Positions 16,149 through 25,366 of a DNA stretch of 64,000 nucleotides are shown piece after piece. Below the pieces are notes generated by a model. That model ran no database searches and was not told where the DNA came from. It was given only the letters and a program-made list of their open reading frames with translations. Numbering within the stretch: position 1 is the stretch's first letter; the number at the start of each line of letters is the position of its first letter. The stretch spans positions 37,809 through 101,808 of the forward strand of contig CANGYH010000003.1 in assembly GCA_947458545.1 (NCBI GenBank). The letters run 5' to 3'. The position numbers and the translations under genes are program-made. The DNA is from Cytophagaceae bacterium (GTDB lineage: Bacteria > Bacteroidota > Bacteroidia > Cytophagales > Flexibacteraceae).

Positions 16149-17534
16149 ATGTACAAGACCAAGGAACTGGAACCACTCATCCGCACGCTCGATGCCGATA
16201 CCGTGCGCCGCTTCGATCTGCTTTTGAAGGTGTCGAAGGGCTTTATCAAATCCAACGAGAAGGCCCTGGAGATGGACAGGCTGCTTCTGGCCCAGCTTCA
16301 GAAGGAAGTTCCGGAGCGGCTGCCTGCTCACCTCAAGCCGTCAGCCTCAACCAGCAGCCAGGATGCCGTGCAGCTTATCGCTGACCGGCTGGCCTCGGCC
16401 TTCGCTCACCTTCAGAAGGGAGCGCCCGGAGGCCAGGCTACAACCTTCTCAGGTAAGGTCGGCACGGAGGATCTGACCGATGAGCTGCGGGCCAAAGTGG
16501 AGTCCGTCTTGAAGATACAGTACCAGGTGCCGGGACGCGCAACGCCTGTGCTGCCCAAGTCATCCGTGCCTGACTTTCAGAAGATCGTCGATGACGTGAT
16601 GCTGGGCCAGAACGTGATGCTGGTCGGTGGGGCCGGTACGGGCAAGACCACGCTGGCCCAGGCCGTGGCCGATGCGCTCGGGCGGCCATACATTACCATC
16701 AACTGCTCGCAGTGGACGGCCCCGACCGAGATCATCGGCGGCCAGACCATCGAAGGGTATCAGGAGGGCAAGATGATTGAGGCCTGGCGTAACGGCTGGA
16801 TGCTGATCCTGGACGAGTTGCCCAAGCTTGACCCCAACACGGCGGGCCTGTTCAATGATGCGCTGGCCAAGTCCAAGGTGCCGGGCGGAAAGATCTTCAA
16901 CGCCCGCAAGGAGGGCTTTGACCGCCACCCGGACTTTGCCTGCATCGCTACGGGCAACGTCTACCCAAACGCCGAAAGCGTGGCGTATGGGGCCAACAAC
17001 AAGCAGGACTTGTCGCTGCTGGATCGCTTTGCAGGTTCGGTGTATACCATCGAAAAGAACCCCGAGCTTGAAAAGAAGGTGGTCGGGAGTGCCACACTAT
17101 GGGCCTGGTGCAACATCGTGCGAGAAGTGATCGAAGAGCTACGCTACGAGGCGGCAGTTTCGCTGCGCTGGATGCAGACCTGTAGAGATACGCTGCTGCT
17201 GGAACTTGAGCGTTTTGAGCGTGGAGGAGCCAAAGAGGCTGATGCGGGCAAGACGCTGGGCGACTGTTTTGAGTCCTTCTGCACGCAAGGCTTTACGGCA
17301 GTACAGAAAGATACACTTAGCGAACGCTGCCGCGATAAGGGGCTTGATCTAGCACAGGTCTACGGCTATGGTTATAGGGGTACTCCCGCCTGGAAAAACA
17401 TGCAGACTGAACTAGCTTCTGCCGGTATGACCGGAAGCAAGACGGCCAAAGTTTCCAAAAGCAAAGGCACATCAGGCCTCGGAGCGATCTTGCCAGCAAC
17501 CCGCAACACCTTCTCCGTCGAGCTTCCTGAATAG
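16149..17534 (+). CDS. MoxR-type AAA+ ATPase
   Basis: 461 residues. N-terminal 150 residues are helical. The AAA+ core has Walker A LVGGAGTGKTTLAQAVADAL (about 160-179), the pore/substrate loop EIIGGQTIEGYQEG, Walker B GWMLILDELPK, and sensor 1 CIATGNVYPN. This is the CbbQ/NirQ/MoxR clade, whose members work with a von Willebrand A partner to remodel complexes. The C-terminus carries SGLGAIL, a GLG motif shared with several other element proteins. The next gene, 4 bases away, is the likely partner. Confidence 0.82.
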   Translation: MYKTKELEPLIRTLDADTVRRFDLLLKVSKGFIKSNEKALEMDRLLLAQLQKEVPERLPAHLKPSASTSSQDAVQLIADRLASAFAHLQKGAPGGQATTFSGKVGTEDLTDELRAKVESVLKIQYQVPGRATPVLPKSSVPDFQKIVDDVMLGQNVMLVGGAGTGKTTLAQAVADALGRPYITINCSQWTAPTEIIGGQTIEGYQEGKMIEAWRNGWMLILDELPKLDPNTAGLFNDALAKSKVPGGKIFNARKEGFDRHPDFACIATGNVYPNAESVAYGANNKQDLSLLDRFAGSVYTIEKNPELEKKVVGSATLWAWCNIVREVIEELRYEAAVSLRWMQTCRDTLLLELERFERGGAKEADAGKTLGDCFESFCTQGFTAVQKDTLSERCRDKGLDLAQVYGYGYRGTPAWKNMQTELASAGMTGSKTAKVSKSKGTSGLGAILPATRNTFSVELPE

Positions 17535-17538
17535 GATC

Positions 17539-18741
17539 ATGGTAGAAGGCACGCCGAAGATATACGACCAGGGCCTTGCCGGGCGCAGGCGTTCGCCGGG
17601 CCCAGACCCGATGAAGCCCCAGCGCCTTACAGCCCGTGAGGAACGCGAGATTGCTCCCTTCCGCCGCGAGTCAGGGGCGGTGATCCGCGACGACTTTGCC
17701 AATTTGATAGAGTTCCGCAGGTGGGCCAAGGACTACTGGCGTGATCATATTACCCAATCACAGAAAGAATACTTCTACCTAACCGACGATCAGGTGCGCA
17801 GCCAGGCAACGTGGGGCACCCAGTTCGGCAAGGGCGTAAACGCCGACGAGATTCTGGAGGGCATACGCCGATTCCGCGACCCTGATCTTATCGGCAGATT
17901 GCTGGCCCGATTTGAAACAGCTTTGCCGCAGGACATCCGCAACGCCGTGCCCCGTCGCAGGCTTGACTACAACGACCGTGGCCTTGGCGTGTTCTCCTTC
18001 GATAGGGCCGCGCAGGGCCTCTACCGGCTGCCTGAGTTTGTAAACCCGGCAACGGGAGAGAAGGTGGACTACCGGCAGGTGGAGCAAGAGGCGACAGCTA
18101 CAAACGGCCAGCAAAGAGACAGATACTGGCAGGCGGCAACACAGCCCAAACAGGAGTTGCTTAAGCGTTGGGAATTGCGACCCGACGGCTCACCCCTATT
18201 TCGCACTACCGCAAAGCGCGTATTCGGCCACTTCCCCAAGACTAAGCGCATGAAGGCCGCGACGGAAATCTTCGTCTCATGCGGTAACTACTCTGACATC
18301 TCACCCGAGCAGTTTCTCTACTCGGGCATGGTAGCCCTTGTGATCGCCCGCCTGTTGATCCGGGGCGGAGTGCCGGTCAAGATCAATACTGTGATTGGTT
18401 GGCGCGGCTCCTCAAGCCGTGAGGACTACTGCTGCGCCGTTGTGCCGCTCAAGGCCTACGACGAGCCGCTAGACGACAACCTGCTGGCCCTGGCCACGAG
18501 CGACCCGCGCTTCTGGCGTTGCGAGGGATTTCGGGCCTGCATGTGCCTGCGTCGCTCTGCCGGGATGCACCTATCTGGGGCGGGCCTTGTGGGCTATGAC
18601 CTGAGGCGGGTGTTCAACCAAGCCCCTTACGCTAAGGGCACAGCAAACCGCTTCTTCTTCGGGCGTGTCAGGTCGGAGGCTGAGGCCTTGAAGGCCATCG
18701 AGGAGGCAATACTAAAAATCCTTGAGGCCCTGAACAGTTAA
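17539..18741 (+). CDS. VWA-like (DUF7192-like) partner of the MoxR ATPase
   Basis: 400 residues. Residues 230-280 read TEIFVSCGNYSDISPEQFLY then SGMVALVIARLLIRGGVPVK, the pattern of a degenerate von Willebrand A fold in phage proteins next to MoxR ATPases: a strand, a Ser/Gly-rich loop, then an amphipathic helix. The canonical MIDAS D-x-S-x-S is not intact, so metal binding is uncertain. Position directly after the AAA+ gene is the best support. The C-terminal region has several Cys (YCCAVV, ACMCLRR). Likely job: target adaptor for the ATPase. Confidence 0.6.
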   Translation: MVEGTPKIYDQGLAGRRRSPGPDPMKPQRLTAREEREIAPFRRESGAVIRDDFANLIEFRRWAKDYWRDHITQSQKEYFYLTDDQVRSQATWGTQFGKGVNADEILEGIRRFRDPDLIGRLLARFETALPQDIRNAVPRRRLDYNDRGLGVFSFDRAAQGLYRLPEFVNPATGEKVDYRQVEQEATATNGQQRDRYWQAATQPKQELLKRWELRPDGSPLFRTTAKRVFGHFPKTKRMKAATEIFVSCGNYSDISPEQFLYSGMVALVIARLLIRGGVPVKINTVIGWRGSSSREDYCCAVVPLKAYDEPLDDNLLALATSDPRFWRCEGFRACMCLRRSAGMHLSGAGLVGYDLRRVFNQAPYAKGTANRFFFGRVRSEAEALKAIEEAILKILEALNS

Positions 18742-18744
18742 GCC

Positions 18745-19137
18745 ATGCAGACTATTCAACGCAGCTATCACCCTATACCCTTACAGATTGCTCGCAAAGG
18801 CCTTGCCGCAGCCGTGCCTTACGCCCCGGCATTTCAAGCCTTGATGGCGGCAACCGAGGAAGAGCTTGCACATTTATCTGCTGCTCAGACGGATATGGTG
18901 GAAGACATCACCGAGGCAGCCTGGCAAGCAGCGAAGCTATCGGAAGATACTCTCCTGGGCTTGTTGCCGGTGCTTAACGTGCTCTCGGCTGCCCTGCTCA
19001 CGCAAGGCCAGGTGATACTGGACTCTCGCCTTTCAACCAATACCCCGCCCACTGCTCCCTCTCAATCTCCCACCAACGTTGATAGCCTCAAGGTGCAGGC
19101 GGCCAAGGCCAAGCTGCGCCTGCTGGCCCTTAAGTAA
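18745..19137 (+). CDS. Unrecognised helical protein of the viral operon
   Basis: 130 residues, starts 4 bases after the VWA-like gene and ends 6 before the RadC-like gene. Predicted mostly helical with a Pro/Thr/Ser linker (NTPPTAPSQSPTN) and a Lys-Ala-Leu C-terminal helix. I see no known motif. Operon position supports that it is real. Confidence 0.55.
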   Translation: MQTIQRSYHPIPLQIARKGLAAAVPYAPAFQALMAATEEELAHLSAAQTDMVEDITEAAWQAAKLSEDTLLGLLPVLNVLSAALLTQGQVILDSRLSTNTPPTAPSQSPTNVDSLKVQAAKAKLRLLALK

Positions 19138-19142
19138 AAAAT

Positions 19143-19637
19143 ATGGCAAAGAAGCAACTACAGATCGGCACACACCAGGGCACAAACGTGGTCAGTTACG
19201 AGCTGCCGACCCTGGAGATAGTGCTAAGTGAGAAAACCATCCTAAGTCAGATGCCCTCCCGCGACCCTGGATCGCTGGCCGCTACTTTCAAGGACATCTG
19301 GAACCAGGCCCGTATCAGCACGCAGGAGCTTTCCTACCTGTTATTCTTCGATGCTGAGGGCAAAGCCATCGGCTCCATGCACCTAGGTGCCGGGGCCCTC
19401 ACCATGACCCTGGCCGACATCAACATCGCCTGCGCCGCAGCACTATGCTGTAGAGCTACTGGGGTAGCACTGGCCCACAATCACCCAAGCGGCAACCTCC
19501 GCCCGTCCGATGCCGATAAACAGCTCACCAAACAACTTGCCGAGGCGATGAAGATGCACGGGGTGCAGTTGATCGACTCGCAGATTATCACAGGGAATGA
19601 CTATGTGAGCTGGAGTGAGGAGGGGATGCTTACATAA
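19143..19637 (+). CDS. RadC-like JAB-domain protein
   Basis: 164 residues. The JAB/MPN metal site is complete: VALAHNHPSGNLRPSDADKQ holds the H-x-H-P-S-G-x-x-x-x-S-x-x-D motif, and the upstream Glu position is replaced within LLFFDAEGKAIGSMHLG. RadC-like proteins of this size are common on phages, plasmids and integrative elements; their function is debated (DNA repair is no longer accepted; anti-defence roles have been proposed). It lacks the N-terminal helix-hairpin-helix domain of chromosomal RadC. It is the last gene of the plus-strand viral operon. Confidence 0.85.
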   Translation: MAKKQLQIGTHQGTNVVSYELPTLEIVLSEKTILSQMPSRDPGSLAATFKDIWNQARISTQELSYLLFFDAEGKAIGSMHLGAGALTMTLADINIACAAALCCRATGVALAHNHPSGNLRPSDADKQLTKQLAEAMKMHGVQLIDSQIITGNDYVSWSEEGMLT

Positions 19638-19697
19638 TTTTTGAGTTTGGTACTAAGTCTATCGGTTTAGCCCTTTCTTTGCATAAATAATTTCACC

Positions 19698-19877
19698 ATG
19701 AAGACATTCATCATTACCGCTTGCCTGGCCCTTGCTGGCCTGGGCACCAGTAGCACCGCCAGTTCAGAGGTTACCACCGCCACTTGCTGTGCGACCGCCA
19801 ACTGCTGCGATATGCCCGATTGCACGCCCGAGGACTGTGCCGATATGGGCTGCTGCACCATGGCTTGCTGCGAGTAG
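19698..19877 (+). CDS. Cys-rich exported small protein, metallothionein-like (copy 2)
   Basis: 59 residues with a signal peptide (MKTFIITACLALAGLGTSS) and a mature part holding ten cysteines, including four Cys-Cys pairs (ATCCATANCCDMPDC ... GCCTMACCE). It is too short for many gene finders. It parallels the protein at 2157-2378, and each copy sits at the left edge of a metal-resistance block and is followed directly by a terminator. I infer binding of Cu(I), As(III) or similar thiophilic ions in the periplasm. Confidence 0.6.
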   Translation: MKTFIITACLALAGLGTSSTASSEVTTATCCATANCCDMPDCTPEDCADMGCCTMACCE

Positions 19878-19906
19878 GCTGGCATTAGCCTTTCAGAATA
19901 CGAAGA

Positions 19907-19936
19907 AGCCCCCAGAGATGGGGGTTTTTCTTTTTA
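19907..19936 (+). terminator. Rho-independent terminator after Cys-rich protein 2
   Basis: GCCCCCA paired with TGGGGGT around a short loop, then two T runs. It overlaps the end of the convergent res gene by a few bases. Confidence 0.75.
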
Positions 19937-22669
19937 ACTTAAAAGACTAATTGCATTTTCAAATTCGCCCATCCTTGTTGCTTGATTGAAAAAGGGCAAG
20001 CCCCAAACCGTGAACTTGCGACCTTTATGTAATTGTTCGATCTTATGTTCTTGCTTAAGGCTTTGTAGAAATTGCTCCTTCCAGGCATCTGCGGCTAGTA
20101 AATGAGTACCCTTAGGTTCAATAAACACTTGATAGTGCATTTGGTCTTCACCCGATGCGCGAGACAAGAACAGGATAAAGTCCGGGTAGAACTTCTGCCC
20201 GCCATCGAATGTGTAAAGTTTTACAACCTGCTCGTTGCGAATTAAAAAAACCTCTTCCCATTTCTGCTTCAGGTCGTCATAAATCCTGTCAAAGTACTTG
20301 ACAAGTAGCTTCTCCTCGCTAGTACCAAAATTATCTTCATAGGCATACCAATCAAGCTTGGAGATGTCAAGCCGGTATTTACGCTCGTCCGATTCGGTTG
20401 TTTGGCTTAAACCAAACTCTTGATCTGCGCCCGTAAATGCCGCAAAGCTGACGATTTTGTTATCAAAGACTTTATAGATAAACTCTGGGTAAAACTCCCT
20501 TGAACCACGATATTGACTTCTGGTGCCTTCTAACACCGGCTGCATTTGCTCAAGCACACGTGTGCAGATGTGCAGCCACTCATCAGGCGTAAGCTTGTCC
20601 TCATGGTTTTTATCTGGGGTAGCTGTTACCTCTACTTTAATTGCTCCTAAATAGGTTTCACCTGTAACAAACTCTCTTGCTGAGGAAAGATTAGGCAATT
20701 GATATTGTAGGGAATTAAAGTGGTAAAACCTCAACTTGTGCAACGACTTTATTTTGATCGCAGCAGGGCACTTAGATAATGAAAAGTTATAGGTCTTGAC
20801 AGTTGGCCCAGCCTGAGGCTTACCGTCCTCGCCCAGTATTGTGCTTTGCCTTAAGGCACCGGAGTAGAGCGTTGTCTTGAACCGCATATCCAAGACCACC
20901 TTGGGTAAGCCTTGCAAGGCAAATCGACCTCCATCCTCATCTTCGATGCGCCTATTAGAATATACGAGCCCAGCCTTGTAGAACCCCGTTTCCCTAAATT
21001 CCTTCTTTAGCTTTAGTTCTCTCTCCTTCATCAACTTGTCTTTCAAGCCAAGCTGCTGAAGGGCGGTATTAAGTTCGGTGATGTAGTTGGGGTTGTGGGC
21101 CGCATGGTAGAACAGCTCTTCGCAAATACGTATGGCTTGCTCTTGCGCATTATCATACTTACGCTGCCTGACTGGCTGCCCCTGCTCAACTGTGAAAGGG
21201 CAATACCGCGCACCCCGCCCAATCAACTGAGCTTCGCTCATTGTAGTTTTACTGGGGGCCGTCCCTTTGCCTGACTGGGTATCGTAGAGCCTGACGATGT
21301 CAAACAGGTTGAGCACATCCCAACCTTCATTGAGCATGTCAACAGCGAAAATCGCTCGATACTCGTTTGTCTTATCCTCTAAAGAATTTACAGCCAACTG
21401 TTTGGCTACTGAATCTTCTTTAGAGTTTATCGCTAAACACTTATCCTCCCTAAAATCTTCCCGTAACTCTAAAGCAAGATTGTCAAGCGTAATCTTGTTC
21501 TCTCTGAACCATTCAAAAGCTTTATACAGCGCTCTACCTGGGCTTGAGCCGAATATACGGGTCTGCATACTGCCCAGTTGCTGGGCGCTTGACTCCATCG
21601 CTTTCAGCTTTTCGCCATCTAGTTGCTTAACCGTGTGTACAAACAGCTCACAAAACTGTTTGCTCTCAGCAATCGTCTTTGACTTAAACAGTATCACAGG
21701 CTTAATGGTCTGCCCGTGGTGCTCGAAAACCTTGCGTCTGTATTGGGAAAGAACAAGGGCGATCAATGCACGCTCCATAGGCGGCATATCTGCTTGCAAT
21801 ACTTTTATCTCTTTACTGTAGCCTTCCTCTCTAAACTTTCTGAGGCTGTAATCGAATAGCAGCTTATCCGTGTATTTAGCCGCTATGTTGGGGTCAGCCA
21901 TATCCACTGTGGCCGTGAACTCAATTAAAGCATTAGCAGGGTGAGACTTATGGATGCGGTGAACGGTGCGTTCCCAACCCATCAACTCAATTTGCTCATC
22001 GGCTTTAAGCTGCTCCATCTTGACTCCCTTCTTTGTCAAGGCATTGATGTGGTGCGCCTCATCGGAAAGCAGGATTACTCTCTCGCCTTCAAAATCCTCA
22101 AACGTCAGCGCATTCTCGCTGGGGTTGTTCAGGCGAGTATGCAGCCCCTGGATAGTAGTGAAGCAGATGTTAATGCAATCAGGGTGGGCGCTGGCAAAGC
22201 TGGCAACCTCTTGCAGATGTACCCGCTCACCCTCAAACACGAGGCCGGAGGGGTTAAATAGATACTTGGAACTTGCCGGGTTAAGGAAGTTATCCCGAGT
22301 CTTCTCAATGATTGAGTTGCTATTCACAAAGAATAGAAACCGCCGATACCCCTTTTGGTATAGGTAGAGGATCAACCCTGCCATAATCATGGTTTTGCCG
22401 CTACCTGTAGCCATCAGGTAGAGCAGATGTGGACAGTGCATTGACCTCGGCAGGAAGCCTTCTGCCTCCCAGTATTGTAGAAAATTCTGGAAGGCTCGCT
22501 TTTGGTAGGGCCTGACCGTAAACTCAGGATTGAGGTTTTCAAGTAGATTTCGAGGTATCTCCGTACTGTCAATAGCTCGATTGCCGAACTCATCCTTGAG
22601 AAGCTCTTCAAGTCGCTTGGTGGGCACTACAGAAATGCCAACCGGGTTACCAAATAGATCGGTCTGCAT
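19934..22669 (-). CDS. res: Type III restriction enzyme, Res subunit
   Basis: 911 residues. SF2 helicase core: Walker A YLMATGSGKTMIMA (about 84-97), motif II LLSDEAHHIN (DEAH at 203-206), motif VI QLIGRGARY. The C-terminal nuclease has P-D-x20-E-P-K (YPDFILF near 829, FIEPKGTH near 850), a PD-(D/E)xK site. It translocates along DNA and cuts with Mod when two unmethylated sites meet. It starts two bases after the mod stop. Base composition is clearly AT-richer than flanking viral and metal genes, which suggests separate, recent acquisition. Confidence 0.92.
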   Translation of the reverse strand: MQTDLFGNPVGISVVPTKRLEELLKDEFGNRAIDSTEIPRNLLENLNPEFTVRPYQKRAFQNFLQYWEAEGFLPRSMHCPHLLYLMATGSGKTMIMAGLILYLYQKGYRRFLFFVNSNSIIEKTRDNFLNPASSKYLFNPSGLVFEGERVHLQEVASFASAHPDCINICFTTIQGLHTRLNNPSENALTFEDFEGERVILLSDEAHHINALTKKGVKMEQLKADEQIELMGWERTVHRIHKSHPANALIEFTATVDMADPNIAAKYTDKLLFDYSLRKFREEGYSKEIKVLQADMPPMERALIALVLSQYRRKVFEHHGQTIKPVILFKSKTIAESKQFCELFVHTVKQLDGEKLKAMESSAQQLGSMQTRIFGSSPGRALYKAFEWFRENKITLDNLALELREDFREDKCLAINSKEDSVAKQLAVNSLEDKTNEYRAIFAVDMLNEGWDVLNLFDIVRLYDTQSGKGTAPSKTTMSEAQLIGRGARYCPFTVEQGQPVRQRKYDNAQEQAIRICEELFYHAAHNPNYITELNTALQQLGLKDKLMKERELKLKKEFRETGFYKAGLVYSNRRIEDEDGGRFALQGLPKVVLDMRFKTTLYSGALRQSTILGEDGKPQAGPTVKTYNFSLSKCPAAIKIKSLHKLRFYHFNSLQYQLPNLSSAREFVTGETYLGAIKVEVTATPDKNHEDKLTPDEWLHICTRVLEQMQPVLEGTRSQYRGSREFYPEFIYKVFDNKIVSFAAFTGADQEFGLSQTTESDERKYRLDISKLDWYAYEDNFGTSEEKLLVKYFDRIYDDLKQKWEEVFLIRNEQVVKLYTFDGGQKFYPDFILFLSRASGEDQMHYQVFIEPKGTHLLAADAWKEQFLQSLKQEHKIEQLHKGRKFTVWGLPFFNQATRMGEFENAISLLS

Positions 22670-22671
22670 AT

Positions 22672-24549
22672 CTATTTGGCGTTAGCGTAAAATGTACGGT
22701 TTACTTGCTTGTCCGCTTCCGTAAGGCCATAGGTGGCATCCTCTTGCTCATTATATGGGACATAGAGCATGTTTTTATCCAGAATCTCGATCAGGTAGCG
22801 CTTCTGGTCGGTCAGGGTTAGGTCTTGTAAACTAACGGCAGCCGCATCAATGGCCTTGGGGCTGAGTTTGTAGGAAAGAAAAGCCCGCTCCTGCATATCC
22901 TGATAGATTTCACTGATCTCAAGTGCCGTAGTCGCCTCTTGTATTCGTAGAGCGAATGCCTCGTTGAACTGGGCCAGCTCAGCATAGACGAAGCTTCCTC
23001 CACCTTTCCAATCGTACTTCGTGGAAATACCGCCTTGTTCTCCTTTGATGACTTTCTCCAGGCGCTCCATGGGTATGTTGCGGATGTAGTCCATCTGCTC
23101 GCAGGCAATGAAGCGCCTACCCATTTTGAGGGCGACAGCGGCGGTCGTGCCCGAACCGGCAAAGAAATCTAGGACGATGTCGCCAGGTTTGGAACCTAAG
23201 TGCAAAACTCTTTCAAGTAACCTTTCTGGTTTAGGGGTATCAAAAACTACACCTGATGAGAGCAGTCCAATTTCTTTTTTTGCCTCATCACTATGCCCCA
23301 CATCAGTATGTAACCAAAGCGTTTGTGAAGGGAGCTCATCCTGAACTTCGCTCAAGAATCTCTTTAATCTTGGAACACTATTACCGTCAAAACCAAACCA
23401 TATTCGATTGTCCTCAATCAATTCGGGTATTCTTTCCTTGTTAAACCTCCAACTTGAGCCTTTAGGTGGATAGTGCTCTATTCCTGTCGGAGATATGATT
23501 GGGTAATAAGCATATTCTCTATACTCTGTTCGTAGTAGATCACCCGAAGTCCATACTCCTCTAGGATCGTTGTCCAAGTTTTTGTAACTTAAATTTTGCT
23601 TCTCGGTTCTTGGAAGTCCATTTAATGTAAATGACCCTTTCTTCTTTGCATATGTTAATAAATAATCATGACTTTCAGAATAGAATTTAGAGTCAGCTTT
23701 AGTTGAATATTTTTTCTGCCAGATTGCTGTTCCAATAAAATTATCGCGCCCGAATAAATTATCTTCATCGCATAACACTTTAAGATAATGGGCTTCACTG
23801 TCGTCAGCATTGATGAATATACACCCATCTAATGCCAATAATTCCTTAGCTACATTCAGTCGATTTCGCATGAACGTTAGCCAAGAAGAGTGATTAAAGC
23901 TATCGTTATACCCAAAACTATCGCTACCAGTATTGTATGGCGGGTCGATATATATTAGCTTAACCTTGCCTCTATATACTGGTAATAAAGAGTGTAGGCA
24001 TAATAGGTTGTTTCCTTTTAGAACGAGATTATCTTCCAGGCCGATTGTGCTAACTGCTTCTTTACCCGTTTCGGTGTATCGAGCCCATGCCCTCATGGCC
24101 TTCGGCTCCAACAGCCTATCTATCTGATCTGGTGCCAACGTCTCGTTGTAGAAGACTTCATTTCGGCGTGCATCGTCTTTCGTTTGGCCACCCTCAAGCA
24201 CACAGTCCTTATAGGGCCAGGCAAGCACCACCTCGCGGCTCTCAGTTAGGTACTCGCCCTCATGCGTTTGTAGGCCTATCTTGTTCTTGAAAGTGGTGTA
24301 GCTGTCAGGCAAGAACTGCTTGTTCATCACAAAGCGCTGAAACTGTACCTTATCGAAGATGAGCAGTCCATCTACCTGCTCAAAAAAGTGCTGCTTCAGT
24401 CCTTCATGCCCAACCAATAGCTTCAGCAAGGAAGGTTCAAGCGCCAGGGCGTGCTCAACAATGCTATTCTTCAGCAGATTGCCCTCATCGTTAGCATACT
24501 CAGGATGGTTAGAGAGAAGGTCAGCAAGGTCTTGAAAGAGGTTCTGCAC
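22672..24549 (-). CDS. mod: Type III modification methyltransferase, Mod subunit
   Basis: 625 residues. Catalytic motif IV LIYIDPPYNTGSDSFGYNDS (DPPY at 202-205) precedes AdoMet motif I VLDFFAGSGTTAAVALKMG (about residue 470), the order of beta-class N6-adenine methyltransferases. The stretch between is the target recognition domain, which is markedly AT-rich and probably variable. Mod sets the recognition sequence and protects host DNA; with Res it restricts incoming DNA. It is the promoter-proximal gene of the pair. Confidence 0.93.
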   Translation of the reverse strand: MQNLFQDLADLLSNHPEYANDEGNLLKNSIVEHALALEPSLLKLLVGHEGLKQHFFEQVDGLLIFDKVQFQRFVMNKQFLPDSYTTFKNKIGLQTHEGEYLTESREVVLAWPYKDCVLEGGQTKDDARRNEVFYNETLAPDQIDRLLEPKAMRAWARYTETGKEAVSTIGLEDNLVLKGNNLLCLHSLLPVYRGKVKLIYIDPPYNTGSDSFGYNDSFNHSSWLTFMRNRLNVAKELLALDGCIFINADDSEAHYLKVLCDEDNLFGRDNFIGTAIWQKKYSTKADSKFYSESHDYLLTYAKKKGSFTLNGLPRTEKQNLSYKNLDNDPRGVWTSGDLLRTEYREYAYYPIISPTGIEHYPPKGSSWRFNKERIPELIEDNRIWFGFDGNSVPRLKRFLSEVQDELPSQTLWLHTDVGHSDEAKKEIGLLSSGVVFDTPKPERLLERVLHLGSKPGDIVLDFFAGSGTTAAVALKMGRRFIACEQMDYIRNIPMERLEKVIKGEQGGISTKYDWKGGGSFVYAELAQFNEAFALRIQEATTALEISEIYQDMQERAFLSYKLSPKAIDAAAVSLQDLTLTDQKRYLIEILDKNMLYVPYNEQEDATYGLTEADKQVNRTFYANAK

Positions 24550-24620
24550 GTGCGGTGTCCAAAATGTCAGCTAAAGTAAAGGTCGAAGCTTACCCATACG
24601 TCGAACCTTTGAGGGAAATC

Positions 24621-24648
24621 TTGCGTTTAAGGCATTTTTTTAGCTCTG
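24621..24648 (+). promoter_or_regulatory. Promoter of the copper-storage protein gene
   Basis: TTG at 24621 and TAGCTCTG at 24641-24648 (one mismatch to TAnnTTTG), 17 bases apart. Upstream at about 24580-24612 lies an imperfect palindrome (AAGGTCGA ... TCGAACCTT) that could bind a metal regulator. Confidence 0.5.
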
Positions 24649-24716
24649 CTACCCCCAAAACTATACAAGCACCTTACACCCCTACCCCCGTAACAGTGCC
24701 TGGACTCAACCCCAAG

Positions 24717-25067
24717 ATGACCATGCACCAACTTACCCAATACCAAGACTGTATCGAGGCCTGCCAAGACTGCGCCGTAGCCTGTGATGCCTGTGCGGAT
24801 GCCTGCCTATCAGAGCAGGATGTGAAGATGATGATGGCCGAGTGTATCCGGCTAGACCGTGATTGCGCCCGGCTCTGCCAGATGGCGGTAGCTTTCATGG
24901 CTTCAGGCAGCCGATTTGCCTATCAAGTCTGCGAGCTATGCGCCACCGTCTGTGAGGCCTGCACTGAAGAATGCAGCAAGCATACCCATGAAGAGCACTG
25001 CCGCCAATGCGCTGAAGCCTGCCGCCGCTGTGCCGAGGCCTGCCGCCAAATGGTAGCTACAGCCTGA
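24717..25067 (+). CDS. Four-helix-bundle copper-binding protein (Csp-like)
   Basis: 116 residues from ATG 24717. It shows the Csp/DUF326 pattern of CxxC and CxxxC repeated along helices: YQDCIEACQDCAVACDACAD, then DCARLCQ, VCELCATVCEACTEEC, HCRQCAEACRRCAEACRQ. Such bundles store many Cu(I) ions inside the four-helix core. No signal peptide is seen from this start, so it is a cytosolic form. The frame is open further upstream, but that part lies in front of the likely transcription start. It is convergent with the CopZ-like gene across a strong terminator. Confidence 0.88.
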   Translation: MTMHQLTQYQDCIEACQDCAVACDACADACLSEQDVKMMMAECIRLDRDCARLCQMAVAFMASGSRFAYQVCELCATVCEACTEECSKHTHEEHCRQCAEACRRCAEACRQMVATA

Positions 25068-25081
25068 TAAGCCTCATACAA

Positions 25082-25120
25082 CAAGCAAAGACCCTTGCAA
25101 CTCGTAAGGGTCTTTGCTTG
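25082..25120. terminator. Bidirectional terminator between copper-storage gene and copZ-like gene
   Basis: AAGCAAAGACCCTT and its exact complement flank a 9-base loop. A-rich and T-rich sides allow it to work on both strands. Confidence 0.85.
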
Positions 25121-25130
25121 TCCGGTAAGC

Positions 25131-25331
25131 TTACCGCACCTCCGCCTTAAAGCCGGCCTTCTCTACCTGTCGGATGATCTCCTCGGCAGGCTTGTCGGTC
25201 TTCACGGTCAGCGTCTTTTCGGGATTGGCAATGTCTACCTGCCACTCGCAGCCGAGCTCATTTAGGGAGGGGGTTACGGCCTTGAGACAGCCGCCACAGT
25301 TGATGTTGGTCTTAAAAGTCTTGGTTTCCAT
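25131..25331 (-). CDS. Heavy-metal-associated (HMA) chaperone, CopZ-like
   Basis: 66 residues of a single ferredoxin-like HMA domain with the metal loop NINCGGCLKAV (C-x-x-C) near the N-terminus and the usual C-terminal segment QVEKAGFKAEV. Such proteins carry Cu(I) to CopA. It is the last gene of the long minus-strand metal operon, 35 bases after the small membrane peptide. Confidence 0.9.
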   Translation of the reverse strand: METKTFKTNINCGGCLKAVTPSLNELGCEWQVDIANPEKTLTVKTDKPAEEIIRQVEKAGFKAEVR

Positions 25332-25366
25332 TGTGTTGACGTGTTTTTAGTTAAGAAAGTGAGGGA

